Positions 37,350 through 47,335 are shown, counted from the stretch's first letter. The stretch: DNA of 64,000 nucleotides from Planctomyces sp. SH-PL14 (GCF_001610835.1 NZ_CP011270.1:4172001-4236000); one strand, 5' to 3'. Made by a program: numbers and translations. Notes: generated by a model not told the origin, from the letters alone.

Positions 37350-38255
37350 CTACTTCTTCCGCTTGGCGATTGCCCGCTGCATCGCTGCACCCATGTCGGC
37401 CGGGCCGTTGGCGATCTCCACGCCCACCGCCTTCAAAGCCTCCATCTTCTCCGCAGCCGTCCCCTTGCCCCCCGAAATGATCGCCCCCGCATGACCCATC
37501 CGCTTCCCCGGAGGAGCCGTCGCCCCGGCAATGAACGCCGCAACCGGCTTCTTCACATGACTCTTGATGTACTCCGCCGCCTGGATCTCCGCGTTCCCCC
37601 CGATCTCACCGATCATCAGGATCGCTTCCGTCCCCGGATCCTTCTCGAACATCTCCAGCAGATCGATATACATCGAGCCGATAATCGGGTCCCCGCCGAT
37701 CCCGACCGCCGTCGACTGACCCAGCCCGAGATTCCCCAGCTGCCAGGTCGCCTCATAGGTCAGCGTCCCGCTCTTGCTGATCAGACCGACCGGACCGGGC
37801 TTCGAAATGTAACCCGGCATGATCCCGATCTTGGCGACGCCCGGCGTAATGACCCCGGGACAGTTCGGACCGATCAGCCGCGTCTTCGGATAGTCCTGCA
37901 GGAACCGCTTCGTCTTCGCCATGTCGATCACCGGGACACCCTCGGTGATGGCGACGATCAGCTCGATCCCCGCGTCCGCCGCTTCCATGATGGCGTCGGC
38001 ACAGAACGGAGGCGGCACAAAGACCAGCGAGCAGTTCGCGCCGGTCTTCGCCATCGCGTCGGCCACCGAATCGAAGACCGGGAAGCCGTCGACTTCGGTC
38101 CCGCCCTTACCCGGCGTCACCCCCCCGACCATGACCGCCTCGCCAGGGCGATGCTCCTGGGCGTAGGCCCGGCACTGCTGGCTGTGGAACAGCCCCGCCT
38201 TGCCGGTGATCCCCTGGGTGATGATCTTCGTGTTGCGGTCGACAAGAATGCTCAT
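37350..38255 (-). CDS. sucD: Succinyl-CoA ligase (ADP/GDP-forming), alpha subunit
   Basis: SucD is the CoA-binding and histidine-phosphorylated subunit of succinyl-CoA synthetase in the TCA cycle. The 301-residue product shows the CoA-binding N-terminus ([21 protein letters not shown]), [18 protein letters not shown], the ligase motif [24 protein letters not shown], and the active His in [16 protein letters not shown]. Length and order are standard. It follows sucC on the same strand after 187 bp, a gap filled by a dispersed repeat. Confidence 0.97.
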   Translation of the reverse strand: MSILVDRNTKIITQGITGKAGLFHSQQCRAYAQEHRPGEAVMVGGVTPGKGGTEVDGFPVFDSVADAMAKTGANCSLVFVPPPFCADAIMEAADAGIELIVAITEGVPVIDMAKTKRFLQDYPKTRLIGPNCPGVITPGVAKIGIMPGYISKPGPVGLISKSGTLTYEATWQLGNLGLGQSTAVGIGGDPIIGSMYIDLLEMFEKDPGTEAILMIGEIGGNAEIQAAEYIKSHVKKPVAAFIAGATAPPGKRMGHAGAIISGGKGTAAEKMEALKAVGVEIANGPADMGAAMQRAIAKRKK

Positions 38256-38282
38256 GGTTTCCGAAGCTCGACCGGAGAGGGG

Positions 38283-38434
38283 TTAAACACCAAGACACCA
38301 AGGAGGCACGAAGAGCACCAAGTTGGAATCGAGAATGTCCAGCGGAAGCGGGGCAGGCGTCGAGTGCGGACTCCAGCCGGCCTTCCTTCCTCTCCTTTGT
38401 GTCCTTGGTGAGAAACTTAGTGTCTTGGTGTTTA
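38283..38434. repeat. CACCAAGACACCAAGG-family repeat (copy B3) inside the sucC-sucD gap
   Basis: It starts TTAAACACCAAGACACCAAGG and AGGCACGAAGAGCACC. It ends CTTTGTGTCCTTGGTGAG and TTAGTGTCTTGGTGTTTAA, the reverse complement with one gap. Between the arms lie about 70 bp of unrelated DNA. It separates two genes that are normally adjacent or overlapping, so it may reduce or process read-through from sucC into sucD. Confidence 0.82.
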
Positions 38435-38442
38435 AAGAACGC

Positions 38443-39630
38443 CTACTTCTTCAGCGTCCCGACGACCTTCTTGGCGGCGTCGGTCAGGTCGTTGGCCGAG
38501 ATGATGTTCCGGCCGCTCTCGGCGAGCATTTTGCGGGCCTTCTCGACGTTCGTCCCTTCGAGACGAACCACGAGCGGCACATGGAAGCCGACGCTGTCGT
38601 AGGCGGCGAGCAGCGCCTCGACGATGATGTCGCACTTCATGATCCCGCCGAAGATGTTGACCAGGACCGCCTTGACGTTCTTGTCCGCCAGGATGATCCG
38701 GAACGCTTCTTTGACCTGCTCGACGTTCGCCCCGCCGCCGACGTCGAGGAAGTTCGCCGGCTCGCCGCCATGGATCTTGATGAGGTCCATCGTGCTCATC
38801 GCGAGCCCGGCCCCGTTGACGAGGCAGCCGATGTTCCCGTCGAGCTTCACGTAGCTGAGGCCCGCCGTCTGGGCCTGGACTTCCGTCGGCTCCTCTTCAT
38901 TGAGGTCGCGGTAGCTGAGGAGGTCCTTGTGGCGGAACAGGGCGTTCTCGTCGAACGTCACCTTGGCATCGAGGGCCAGCATCTGACCCTCTTCGGTCAC
39001 GATCAGCGGATTGATCTCCGCCATGCTGCAGTCGGAGTCGACGAAGAACTTGGCGACCTTTGGCAGGAAGCTCTGGGCCGAGTTGACCGCGTTGGCGTCG
39101 AGGCCCAGGGCGTAGGCGATCTTGCGGGCCTGGAACGGCATCAGCCCCAGACACGGGTCGTAGTGTTCGCGGAAGATCTTCTCCGGGGTGTGCTCGGCGA
39201 CCTCTTCGATCTCCGTCCCCCCCTCGGAGGAGGCGATGATGACCGGCGTGCCGGTTTCGCGGTCGATCACGATCCCCAGGTAGAGTTCCTTGGCGATCTT
39301 GAGCCCCTGCTCGACGAACAGGGTGCTGACCTTCTTGCCCTCTTCGCCGGTCTGCTTGGTGACCAGGGTCGAGCCGAGCATCCGGGCGGCGTTTTCGCGG
39401 GCCTCGTCGGCCGACTTCACCAGGACGACCCCCCGCTGCTGCGGGTGTTCCTTGAAGGTCCCCTTGCCGCGTCCGCCGGCGTGGATCTGCGACTTGACGA
39501 CCGTCACCGGCGTCCCGAGGGTCGTGACGGCGGCCGCCGCCTCTTCGGGGGTGCGGGCGACGATTCCCCGGGGAATCGGCACACCGGCCTTGGCGAAGAG
39601 TTCCTTGCCCTGGTATTCGTGAATCTTCAT
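38443..39630 (-). CDS. sucC: Succinyl-CoA ligase, beta subunit
   Basis: SucC binds nucleotide and succinate. The 395-residue product has the ATP-grasp N-terminus ([22 protein letters not shown]), [14 protein letters not shown] (about 43-56), [41 protein letters not shown] and [17 protein letters not shown], plus [15 protein letters not shown] near the end. All are standard family blocks. The ATG at 39630 gives the usual MKIHEYQ start; the open frame extending to 39786 has no conserved sequence. Confidence 0.97.
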   Translation of the reverse strand: MKIHEYQGKELFAKAGVPIPRGIVARTPEEAAAAVTTLGTPVTVVKSQIHAGGRGKGTFKEHPQQRGVVLVKSADEARENAARMLGSTLVTKQTGEEGKKVSTLFVEQGLKIAKELYLGIVIDRETGTPVIIASSEGGTEIEEVAEHTPEKIFREHYDPCLGLMPFQARKIAYALGLDANAVNSAQSFLPKVAKFFVDSDCSMAEINPLIVTEEGQMLALDAKVTFDENALFRHKDLLSYRDLNEEEPTEVQAQTAGLSYVKLDGNIGCLVNGAGLAMSTMDLIKIHGGEPANFLDVGGGANVEQVKEAFRIILADKNVKAVLVNIFGGIMKCDIIVEALLAAYDSVGFHVPLVVRLEGTNVEKARKMLAESGRNIISANDLTDAAKKVVGTLKK

Positions 39631-39784
39631 GGATGATCGGCAACGAAAGAGCACGTGGGACGACGCGAGCACACCGTCCGAGCCCGATGATAGCGGGTCG
39701 GACCGGGAGGGGTAGTCAAGCTCCTCACCCGCCGGAGCCCCTCGACCGCGCTGGGAATGAGGTTTTCCTGCTAAGCTGCAGAGC

Positions 39785-42223
39785 ATGATCCCAGATGAAA
39801 TTCTCGAAACGCTCCGCCAGCTCCGGCTGCGGATTCAGCGGTACGTCCTGGTCGAAGGGATCGCGGTCGTCCTCGTCGCCGCCTGCCTCTTCTTCTGGCT
39901 GACGCTCGGAGCCGACGCGATCCACTTTGAGCTCCGCAAACTGGAGCTCCCGAGCTGGTTCCGCCGCGGGGCGCTCCTGCTGGCGGCCTGCACGCTCGTG
40001 TTCCTCGTCGCCACCTGGATCCTCGGCCGGTACTTCCGCGGCTTCGGCCAGCGGGCCCTGGCGCTCGTCCTCGAACGCCGCTTCCCCCAGCTCGACGAGC
40101 GGCTCATCACCGCGATCGATCTCGCCGCCGCGCCGCAGATCCAGCGGACCCCGGTCAGCGCCGTCCTGATGCAGCGGACCGTCGCCGATGCCGTAACGTC
40201 GCTCCGGAACCTCGATCTCGGCCAGGTCTTCGACCCCCGCCCGCTGCGGCACATGCTCACCGCCGCTGGGGTCCTGATCGCGTCGGTGATCGGCTTCGGC
40301 GTGATCAACTCGGCCGGGTTTCAGCGGTGGTACAGCGCGTTCATCGTGGGCCGGGAGGACTACTGGCAGCCGTACCGCCAGAGCCTGATGGAGGTCTATG
40401 TCGTCGCCCAGCCGGGGGACCGCGTCCGCCAGTTCGACAAGGACCTCGTCTACAAACACCCCAAGGGAGCGGACCTGACGCTCGTCGCGCAGTCCCCCGA
40501 AGGCAAGACCGTCCCGGAGCGAGCGACCCTCAGCTACCGCGCCTTCGCGACCGGCGGGACCTCCCGCGGATCGGTCACCATGACCCGCACCGGGGACCGG
40601 GAGTTCCGGCAGTCGCTGAGCCGCGTCATCGAGAATCACGACCTGTGGGTCAGCGGCGGGGACTTCATCAACCCGGAGCCGTACCGGATCCAGATCGTCG
40701 AGCTGCCGAAGATCGACCAGCTTCAGCTCGTCTGCGACTACCCGAGCTACACCGGGATGGACTCGCTGGAAGACCAGCCGGTCCCGGTCGTCGGGACGCA
40801 GGCCTCGCTGCCGATGGAGACGAAGTTCTGGCTGGAGGCGACCCTCAACAAGCCGATCCGCCGCGCCTGGATCCGGACGAAGGCGTTCGAGCTGAACTGC
40901 CAGGCCGACTCAGGAGCCGACGGAGCCGCGACCGTCACCTTCCCCGCCAACGCGGCCGAAGGGCAGAGCGGAGCGACGGCGGTCGTCTCCAAGGACTCCT
41001 GGATCTCGCCGGACGGTCTCAAGCTCCGCGTCCCGCTGCACGTCACCGCCACCGCGACGGAGCGGCTCGCCGCCCTTCGCAAAGGGGAAGAGCCTCCGAA
41101 AGACGCTGCGCCGTACGTTCCGCTTCCGCCGGACTCACTGCTCCAGATCAGCTTCGAGGATCTCGACGACGTCGTCAGCCTGGAGCCGATCCCGCTGACG
41201 ATCGCCGGGATCGTCGACCGCGAGCCGGTCGTGGAAGTCCGGCTGAGCGGCGTCGGATCGGCCGTGACCCGCACCGCCAGCATCCCGGTTACCGGGCGGA
41301 TCGTTGACGACTACGGCGTCCGCAAGGCGGAGTTTGGAACCCGCGTCGACGAGGCGACGGAATTCACCCCCGCGCCCGTCACCCAGCCGGCCCGCGGCGA
41401 AAAGGAGTTCCTCCTCAAGGGGAACGAGGACGGCCGGTCCGAACGGTTCAACGTCCTGAAGCTGGAGCTGAACGAGGGACAGAAGCTCGCGCTGACGGTC
41501 TTCGGCGAGGACGGCGACACGATCAACGGTCCGCACCGGGCCCACGGCGAGGTCTACAGCTTCACGATCGTCTCCTCCGACGAGCTCCTGGCCCGTCTGT
41601 ACGACAAGGAGCTGAACCTACGACTGCGGTTCGAGCAGATCATCGAGGAGACGCAGCGGCTGCGGGACGACCTCGAGAAGCACCGGACCAAGGCGGATCA
41701 GCGGCAGACGCTCCGCGGCCAGACCGGCCTCGACACCGCCGCCCGCGACACCCTCGCTCAGCTCGAGATCGACGTCCGGGCCTGTGCGGAGCGGATGCTG
41801 CTCCTGGAGCGGAAGAACCACACCGAGTGCCGGTCGATCGCGGCCTCCTTCCGCGACATCCGGGATGAGATGGTCAACAACCGCGTCGACACCTCGTCGC
41901 TCCTGGAGCGGATCGACCAGGGGATTCTCGCCCCCTTCGAGACGCTCACCGAGACCGACTATCCGGGGCTCGACGAGCACCTGGGGGTCTTCCGGCTGTT
42001 CGAGGAGCGGCGGCAGGACCCGCGGCCGGAGATGGACCTTTCGCTCCAGACGCTCGATGGAATGCTGGCCCGCATGCAGCAGATCCTGTCGGTCATGCAG
42101 CGGCGGGAGACGGTCAACGAGCTCATCAAAGTCCTGCAGGACATTTACGACCGCCAGAAGAAGATCAACGACGAGACGCAGAAGCAGCAGCAGCGCGAGG
42201 CCTTTGACAAGCTGGGGCTGTAG
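39785..42223 (+). CDS. Large membrane-anchored protein of unknown function
   Basis: I do not recognise a characterised family; it resembles in layout the DUF4175-type proteins found in planctomycetes. The 812-residue product has membrane helices near residues 22-44, 60-82 and 155-175. A large, probably periplasmic region follows (about 180-615) with beta-rich segments ([42 protein letters not shown]), then a long acidic/basic helical coiled-coil tail (about 616-812, ending with a Gln/Lys-rich stretch). Homologues in planctomycetes often occur with MoxR/DUF58/von-Willebrand genes, but none is adjacent here. ATG 39785 begins a frame with no better start. Confidence 0.75.
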   Translation: MIPDEILETLRQLRLRIQRYVLVEGIAVVLVAACLFFWLTLGADAIHFELRKLELPSWFRRGALLLAACTLVFLVATWILGRYFRGFGQRALALVLERRFPQLDERLITAIDLAAAPQIQRTPVSAVLMQRTVADAVTSLRNLDLGQVFDPRPLRHMLTAAGVLIASVIGFGVINSAGFQRWYSAFIVGREDYWQPYRQSLMEVYVVAQPGDRVRQFDKDLVYKHPKGADLTLVAQSPEGKTVPERATLSYRAFATGGTSRGSVTMTRTGDREFRQSLSRVIENHDLWVSGGDFINPEPYRIQIVELPKIDQLQLVCDYPSYTGMDSLEDQPVPVVGTQASLPMETKFWLEATLNKPIRRAWIRTKAFELNCQADSGADGAATVTFPANAAEGQSGATAVVSKDSWISPDGLKLRVPLHVTATATERLAALRKGEEPPKDAAPYVPLPPDSLLQISFEDLDDVVSLEPIPLTIAGIVDREPVVEVRLSGVGSAVTRTASIPVTGRIVDDYGVRKAEFGTRVDEATEFTPAPVTQPARGEKEFLLKGNEDGRSERFNVLKLELNEGQKLALTVFGEDGDTINGPHRAHGEVYSFTIVSSDELLARLYDKELNLRLRFEQIIEETQRLRDDLEKHRTKADQRQTLRGQTGLDTAARDTLAQLEIDVRACAERMLLLERKNHTECRSIAASFRDIRDEMVNNRVDTSSLLERIDQGILAPFETLTETDYPGLDEHLGVFRLFEERRQDPRPEMDLSLQTLDGMLARMQQILSVMQRRETVNELIKVLQDIYDRQKKINDETQKQQQREAFDKLGL

Positions 42224-42384
42224 CGGGCGGCGAATCCGGACTGGCTGCGTCGACCTTGCCGGTTGGTGGTTCGGAATCGGACCGGGCCCTGCGACTTCCT
42301 CGATGCCGCGCCGCCGGACGCATCGGAGGTTGCCCCTCTGGGAAGGCGCTCGTAGACTTCAGAATCGACCCGTGGAGACTCTTC

Positions 42385-43323
42385 ATGACGCGGCTTCTGA
42401 CGTTGGCAATTGTGTGCGCAGTGGGCTGGACGGCCGGCCCTAGCCCGGCGTTCGCGCAGAACACCTCCCGGGTGGAGACCGTCAAGAGTGAAGACGGGAT
42501 GGGGATCCGCTTCACGTACTATCCCGCGATGAAGGAAAAGGGGACTCCCCAGGACGCGCCGGTCGCGATCCTGCTCCACGGAGCCGGCGGAAGCCGGATC
42601 GTCTGGGACAAGGGCTCGGCACCGACCGGCGGCAAGTCGTTTCCGGAGACGCTTCAGGACGCCGGTTTCGCCGTCCTGACGGTCGACCTCCGCAAGCACG
42701 GCGAGAGCGTCCCGACCGGCGGCGACGCCAAGATCTTCCCGACCGACTACCAGGCGATGGCGCTCGGCGACCTCGTGGCAATCAAGGCCTTCCTGAAGGA
42801 CGAGCACCAGAAGAAGGCGCTCAACATGGGGAAGATCGGGATTGTCGCGGCCGACATGTCGTGCCCGGTCGCCGCCGCGTTTGCCGAGTACGACTGGAAG
42901 GCGACCCCCTATGACGACGCGCCGGTCCTGGCCAACCGGACGCCGCGGGGTCAGGACGTGCGGGCGCTCGTCTTTCTCTCTCCGGACTCGACGGCCGGCC
43001 GCCTGAAGACGACCGCCTCGGTCAACTTCCTCCGCGCCAAGGAATTCAACATTGCCTTCTTCGGGATTGCCGGGGCGACCGACGCCCAGGACAAGGGGCA
43101 GACCAAGAAGCTCTACGAGCTCTTCAAGAGCGGGAGCAAGGGAGAAGAAGGGGCGGCGGCCGACCGGTTCTTCATCAGCGAGCCGAAGCTCAAGGACCGC
43201 GGCACCGATCTCCTGCGGAAGGCTCCGGCGGCGGTCGAAACCCCGATGTTCAACTTCCTCGTGAAGTACGTGAAAGAGGTCGTGCTCCCGTGGCAGGACC
43301 GCCGCAGCAAGCTGGAGCGGTAG
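42385..43323 (+). CDS. Secreted alpha/beta-hydrolase-fold protein with an unusual nucleophile region
   Basis: The 312-residue product has a signal peptide (MTRLLTLAIVCAVGW, cleavage after SPAFA). The alpha/beta-hydrolase N-terminal half is clear: VAILLHGAGGSRIVW (oxyanion loop) and AVLTVDLRKHGES. At the place of the nucleophile elbow it reads IGIVAADMSCPVAAAF. The normal G-x-S-x-G is not present; Ser159 is the closest candidate. It may be a hydrolase with a degenerate motif or a non-catalytic homologue. It starts 161 bp after the preceding gene on the same strand. Confidence 0.75.
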   Translation: MTRLLTLAIVCAVGWTAGPSPAFAQNTSRVETVKSEDGMGIRFTYYPAMKEKGTPQDAPVAILLHGAGGSRIVWDKGSAPTGGKSFPETLQDAGFAVLTVDLRKHGESVPTGGDAKIFPTDYQAMALGDLVAIKAFLKDEHQKKALNMGKIGIVAADMSCPVAAAFAEYDWKATPYDDAPVLANRTPRGQDVRALVFLSPDSTAGRLKTTASVNFLRAKEFNIAFFGIAGATDAQDKGQTKKLYELFKSGSKGEEGAAADRFFISEPKLKDRGTDLLRKAPAAVETPMFNFLVKYVKEVVLPWQDRRSKLER

Positions 43324-43336
43324 GGGAAGTGCGGGA

Positions 43337-43371
43337 GGACTAGGGACTAGGGACTAGGGACTAGGGACTAG
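43337..43371. repeat. Tandem 7-bp repeat, five GGACTAG units
   Basis: Five consecutive GGACTAG units lie in the 104-bp gap between the hydrolase and glycosyltransferase genes. About 30 bp downstream a related inverted stretch (CTGGACCCTAGACTCTCG, TCCCTCGACCC) follows just before the next start codon. Together they could pair in part. This looks like a member of a simple dispersed intergenic repeat. Confidence 0.85.
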
Positions 43372-43427
43372 GCGATGAGGTCGGATTACTTCCCTGGACC
43401 CTAGACTCTCGTCCCTCGACCCTTTCC

Positions 43428-44153
43428 ATGCCGTCCCTTCTCGTCACGCTCTGCACCTACAACGAGCGTGAGAACATCGAGCGTCTGCTCCCCGAGATCT
43501 TTGCCGCGGCGCCGCAGGCGCACGTTCTCGTCATCGACGACAGTTCTCCGGACGGGACGGGGCAGTACGCCCAGGGGATCTCCGAGCAGGATCCGCGGGT
43601 GCATGTTCTCCACCGGCCCGTGAAGGAGGGGCTGGGCGCTGCGACGGCCGCCGGGATGCAGTGGGGGATTGATCACGGGTACGAGCTGCTGCTCAACATG
43701 GATGCCGACTTTTCGCATCCGCCGCGGTACATCCCGGACCTCGTGGCCGCGATGGACCGGGCGGATGTCGCGATCGCCTCCCGCTACGTTCCCGGGGGAA
43801 AGATCGTGAACTGGGGGCTGAAGCGGCATGTGATGAGCCGCACGATCAACTTCTACGCCCGGGTGATCCTGGGGCTGTCGACGCGGGACAACAGCGGAAG
43901 TTTTCGCTGTTACCGGGCGTCCAAGCTGGCGGAGATTCAGCCGAGCCGGCTGCGGGCGAAGGGCTACGCGATTCAGGAAGAGTTGCTCTATCGTTGCCGC
44001 AAGGTGGGCTGCCGTTTCGTCGAGGTCCCGTTCACGTTCGAGGAGCGGCGGTTCGGCACGACGAAGATCAGTCTCAAGGAGGCGATCGACGCTCCGCTGG
44101 CGCTGCTGAAGATCCGTCTGCAGGGATATCCGCGCCTGCCGGTACGACGTTAA
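43428..44153 (+). CDS. Polyprenol-phosphate glycosyltransferase, dolichol-phosphate-mannose-synthase-like (GT2)
   Basis: The 241-residue cytosolic GT2 enzyme transfers a sugar from a nucleotide donor to a polyprenyl phosphate. It shows LVTLCTYNERENIERLLPEI (residues 4-23), VIDDSSPDGTGQYA, the metal-binding NMDADFSHPP (about 94-103), VPGGKIVNWGLKRH, DNSGSFRCYRAS, and the late FTFEERRFGTTKISLKEAID. It has no C-terminal membrane helices, like the soluble DPM1 type. The last codons and the stop fall inside the start of a family A repeat copy. Confidence 0.92.
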   Translation: MPSLLVTLCTYNERENIERLLPEIFAAAPQAHVLVIDDSSPDGTGQYAQGISEQDPRVHVLHRPVKEGLGAATAAGMQWGIDHGYELLLNMDADFSHPPRYIPDLVAAMDRADVAIASRYVPGGKIVNWGLKRHVMSRTINFYARVILGLSTRDNSGSFRCYRASKLAEIQPSRLRAKGYAIQEELLYRCRKVGCRFVEVPFTFEERRFGTTKISLKEAIDAPLALLKIRLQGYPRLPVRR

Positions 44154-44445
44154 TAGCTCAAACCCAACGTGCTGCGGCCGCTGGGGTCAAGGGGGCCACG
44201 CCCCCTTGCCGCCGGAGGCACTTTCGTAGCGGAACCGTGGGACATAACGGGCGTTCCCTTTGTGGTACCGGCGTTGAGAACTCACCGCTCGCTTTACAAT
44301 CCTCGCCGGTTGGTGAGGGGGGCATCCGGTACGGTGCCCGCGCTTGGACACGCCTTCCTTCAGACATCTCTCGACGGCCAGGCCTCCGGCGGGCAAGAGG
44401 GCGTTGCCCCCTTGCATCCCCCACCAGGGTGCCCCTGGACCCGGC
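44134..44445 (+). repeat. Structured intergenic repeat, family A, copy 7 (forward)
   Basis: The copy begins GCCTGCCGGTACGACGTTAA, continues TAGCTCAAACCCAACGTGC, and has the left hairpin CAAGGGGGCCACGCCCCCTTG, AACCGTGGGACATAACGG, CTTTGTGGTACCGGCGTTGAG, the inner hairpin (GTGCCCGCGCTTGGACAC), CGACGGCCAGGCCTCCGG and the terminal CCAGGGTGCCCCTGGACCCGG. The first 20 bp overlap the 3' end of the glycosyltransferase gene, whose stop TAA is at 44151-44153. It lies between two genes in the same direction. Confidence 0.93.
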
Positions 44446-44535
44446 TTAGAAGGGTCGTCGTCTGGAATCGAACTCCTCCGACAACCTCCCTATCCTTTGG
44501 GGACTTTCTTTACCTCCATCAACCCAACATCGCCC

Positions 44536-45330
44536 ATGCCCGCGGAAACTGCCCTCATCACCGGAGCCTCGTCAGGCATTGGCTGGGAACTGGCCGAACT
44601 CTTCGCCCGCGACAAATCCAACCTCGTCCTCGTCGCCCGCCGCGTCGACCGGCTCGAAGAACTCGCCACCCGTCTCCGACAACAGCACGGCATCACAGTC
44701 GAAGTCTTCGCCCAGGACCTGAGCATCCCGGGAGCCTCCGACCGCGTCCTCGAGTTCACTCGGACCAAAGGCCTCGAGATCGATGTCCTCGTCAACAATG
44801 CCGGCTTCGGCACGCACGGGTACTTCGACGAAATCCCCGTCGAGCGGCAAGTGGCGATGCTCCAGGTCAACGTCGTCGCCTTGACGCACCTCTCCCGGCT
44901 CTACGCCCCAGGAATGATCGCGCGCCGCCGCGGCCACATCCTCAACATCGGCTCGACCGCCAGCTTTCAGCCCGGCCCAAACCTCAGCACCTACTACGCC
45001 AGCAAGGCCTACGTCCTCTCGTTCACGCACGGACTGGCCGAGGAACTCAGCGGAACCGGCGTGACCGCCACCTGCCTCTGTCCCGGCCCGACCGAGACCG
45101 GCTTCGGCGAAGACTCCGGAATGAAGAACACGCTGATCTTCCGCATGAACCTCATGGGAGTGAAGGCGGTCGCCGCCACCGGCTACCGCGCCATGCGGAC
45201 GGGCCGCGGACAGGTCGTCCCCGGCCTCATGAACAAGGTCGGGGCGTACTTCGGCTCGATCACTCCCCGCTGGATCGTGCGGAAGGTGACCCGCCAGCTC
45301 CAGACGCTCCCGCCGCGGAGCGGCCGCTGA
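44536..45330 (+). CDS. Short-chain dehydrogenase/reductase (SDR)
   Basis: The 264-residue NAD(P)-dependent oxidoreductase has the classical SDR layout. The cofactor loop is TGASSGIG (residues 9-16), NNAG is at about 87-90, and the catalytic Ser is in NIGSTASF (about 140), followed by Tyr153 and Lys157 in YYASKAY. A short loop CPGPTETGF follows. The Arg pair ARRVDR after the second strand suggests NADP preference. The substrate is unknown. Start at ATG 44536, 90 bp after the repeat. Confidence 0.92.
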   Translation: MPAETALITGASSGIGWELAELFARDKSNLVLVARRVDRLEELATRLRQQHGITVEVFAQDLSIPGASDRVLEFTRTKGLEIDVLVNNAGFGTHGYFDEIPVERQVAMLQVNVVALTHLSRLYAPGMIARRRGHILNIGSTASFQPGPNLSTYYASKAYVLSFTHGLAEELSGTGVTATCLCPGPTETGFGEDSGMKNTLIFRMNLMGVKAVAATGYRAMRTGRGQVVPGLMNKVGAYFGSITPRWIVRKVTRQLQTLPPRSGR

Positions 45331-45355
45331 GAGATCCCCTCGTCACGGTCCGGCC

Positions 45356-45733
45356 ATGTTCCGATTTCGATTGCCGCTCGCGCTCGTCGCCCTGCTCCTG
45401 CTCGCTGCCGGGTGCCCGTCGACGAATTTCACCGAGTACCCGATCGATCCCCAGGAAGCCCGGACACTGATGACCCTTGTCCTGAAGAGCTGGAAAGAGG
45501 GAAAACCGCCGGACTTCCTGCGGATGCGGCAGCCGGAGATCGTCGTCCAGGACTTCGACTGGTCGACCGGCCGGCGGCTCGTGTCGTATGAGGTCGTCGG
45601 CCGCGAGCGGATCGTCCACTCGCAGCTCGAAGTCCAGGTCGAGCTGGTCCTGGAGCACGCGGGGACGCGGACGAACGTCGCCGCCCGCTACCTCATCGGC
45701 AATGATCCGGTCATCACCGTCTTTCGGCAGTGA
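45356..45733 (+). CDS. Small predicted lipoprotein
   Basis: The 125-residue product has a lipoprotein signal (MFRFRLPLALVALLLL, lipobox LAAGC, Cys20). The mature part is a compact domain with ARTLMTLVLKSWKEGKPP and VVQDFDWSTGRRLVSYEVVG, then SQLEVQVELVLEHAGTRTNV. This pattern resembles small cystatin-like or SnoaL/NTF2-like exported proteins, but I cannot assign a family. It starts 25 bp after the SDR gene on the same strand and is probably co-transcribed. Confidence 0.7.
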   Translation: MFRFRLPLALVALLLLAAGCPSTNFTEYPIDPQEARTLMTLVLKSWKEGKPPDFLRMRQPEIVVQDFDWSTGRRLVSYEVVGRERIVHSQLEVQVELVLEHAGTRTNVAARYLIGNDPVITVFRQ

Positions 45734-45754
45734 GCACGGCCGGCCGCGGGACTC

Positions 45755-46978
45755 TCACTTCGCCTTCGTCCCCCGCACCACCATGTATTCCCGCGCCGGG
45801 ACCGCTTCGACGCCCTGGAACAGTTGCGACATCCGGGCCAGGAACCAGTCCGCCTGCTTCGAGACCATGTAGACCCGCCCGCCCGGCTTGAGTGCCGCGT
45901 GGGCCGCCATGACGAACAGATTGGCGATCTTGTACTGCGAATAGTACGGCGGGTTCCCGACCGCCACGTCGAAGCTCGCGGGGCTGTCGATCTTTCCCGC
46001 CGCCTCCAGCCGCGCGGTGACTGTCGTCAGGCCGTTGAGTTCCGCCCCCTTGCGAAGGGCCGCGATCGCCCGGCAGTTCGAGTCGATCCCTTCGACCTCG
46101 ACGCCTGGCTGCCGCAGGGCGGCCGCCAGCCCGACTGCGCCGGAGCCGCAGCCGATGTCGAGGAACCGGTCCCCTTCGCGGACTTCCATGACTTCCAGGA
46201 GCGCCCGCGCTCCCAGGTCGAGCTTGCGGTGGCTGAAGACACCGGGGCGGCTGATCGCTTTGACGAGGCGTCCCTGGTCGCGGAAGGCGAAGTCGGACTC
46301 GAAGTCCCGTTCCCGCTTGAGCTGGGCGGTCTTGCGGGCCTCGTAGACGACTCCGCCGCGGCGGGAATGCCGTTCGACGTGCTTGAAGAGGAGTTGCAGC
46401 TGGTCGCGCAGCCATGTGTCCTTGTAGTTGTCGCTGCTGGCGAGGAGCGTCCCGCCGACCTTGAGCCGCATGTGGGCCTGCTGGAGCCACTCGCGGTTCA
46501 GTTCCGCCTCGCCGTTACGGGTGATGGGAACGGCGGTCAGGTCGAACTCTCCGGCCGGAAGGTCCGTTTCGCAGGTGACCTCAAGGTTCGGGGCCGAGGC
46601 CCGGTGGTAGTCGCGGGACTCTTCGGCGGCATAGAGGTCGAGGACGTTGCAGACGACGCGGGATTCCGGGTTGGCTTGGGCGAGGTGGGCCGCGAACTGG
46701 GCGCGACCGACGGTGCAGCAGAGGGCGGAGGCGAGGGGCTGCGGCTTCCAGAAGTCGATCAGGTGCTGCTCGGAGCGGGGTGTCCGGAGCACACCCAGGC
46801 TGTAGAGGTCTTCTTCGCGGACCTCGAAGTCGTCGAAGTCCTCATCCGCGTCGTCGGCCGGTCCGTAGGACCGTTCCGCCGATGGAGCGGGGGTGGGCGG
46901 CGGAGAGCGGCGAGGCTTGCCCGGACGAGACGCTCCGGGGCGTGGATTGGCGGATTTGGCAGGTCGGCGGGGCTTCAT
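45755..46978 (-). CDS. RsmC/RlmG-like rRNA guanine-N2 methyltransferase
   Basis: The 407-residue protein has the two-domain layout of RsmC/RlmG: an N-terminal MTS_N-like domain (about 60-240) and a C-terminal class I methyltransferase. The SAM loop is FLDIGCGSGAVGLA (about 272-285), followed by VEGIDSNCRAIAAL and the catalytic NPPYYS (about 338-343). These enzymes methylate guanine N2 in 16S or 23S rRNA. The first 55 residues are Pro/Arg-rich and then acidic, and are absent from most relatives. It is convergent with the lipoprotein gene, only 21 bp apart. Confidence 0.85.
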   Translation of the reverse strand: MKPRRPAKSANPRPGASRPGKPRRSPPPTPAPSAERSYGPADDADEDFDDFEVREEDLYSLGVLRTPRSEQHLIDFWKPQPLASALCCTVGRAQFAAHLAQANPESRVVCNVLDLYAAEESRDYHRASAPNLEVTCETDLPAGEFDLTAVPITRNGEAELNREWLQQAHMRLKVGGTLLASSDNYKDTWLRDQLQLLFKHVERHSRRGGVVYEARKTAQLKRERDFESDFAFRDQGRLVKAISRPGVFSHRKLDLGARALLEVMEVREGDRFLDIGCGSGAVGLAAALRQPGVEVEGIDSNCRAIAALRKGAELNGLTTVTARLEAAGKIDSPASFDVAVGNPPYYSQYKIANLFVMAAHAALKPGGRVYMVSKQADWFLARMSQLFQGVEAVPAREYMVVRGTKAK

Positions 46979-47030
46979 TCGGGGGAGTGTGCCGCATCCT
47001 GTCGCACGGGGCCAGCGTGAACCCCGTCGT

Positions 47031-47335
47031 TGCCGGCACAGCTATGCCACCTCAAGCCCAATGTGCGACGGCAGCCGGGGTCAAGGGGGTGACCCCTTGC
47101 CGCCGGAGGCGCTTCCATGAGGAACCGTGGTCGGCGACGGACGTCCGCTTTGTGGAGCCGGCGTTGAGGACTCGCCGTTCGCTCTGGACTCTCCGTGGGT
47201 TGATGTGGGGGCATTCGACACGTTGTCCGCGTTTGGACACACACTCCTTCCGACGGTGCCCGACGAGACAGGCCTCCGGCGGGCAAGGGGATTCTCCCCC
47301 CTGCACCCCCTGACCAGGGTGCCCCTGGACCCGGT
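47031..47335 (+). repeat. Structured intergenic repeat, family A, copy 8 (forward)
   Basis: The copy begins TTGCCGGCACAGCTATGCCAC, then CTCAAGCCCAATGTGCGACGG. The left hairpin is short (CAAGGGGGTGACCCCTTG). The interior keeps AACCGTGGTCGGCGACGG, CTTTGTGGAGCCGGCGTTGAGG and TTGTCCGCGTTTGGACACAC. The right hairpin tip is CAAGGGGATTCTCCCCCCTG, and the end is CCAGGGTGCCCCTGGACCCGG. Both tips have lost the usual GGGGGC/GCCCCC wording but retain stems. It lies between two minus-strand genes. Confidence 0.92.

Noticed and set aside
43337-43371. GGACTAG tandem repeat as CRISPR or replication iterons
   Set aside because: The unit is only 7 bp, there are no spacers, no replication initiator gene is nearby, and the locus is an ordinary intergenic gap.
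46780-47313. An open frame joining a gene end with family A copy 8
   Set aside because: It is opposite the start of the methyltransferase gene and then enters the repeat; it has no conserved start or domain.
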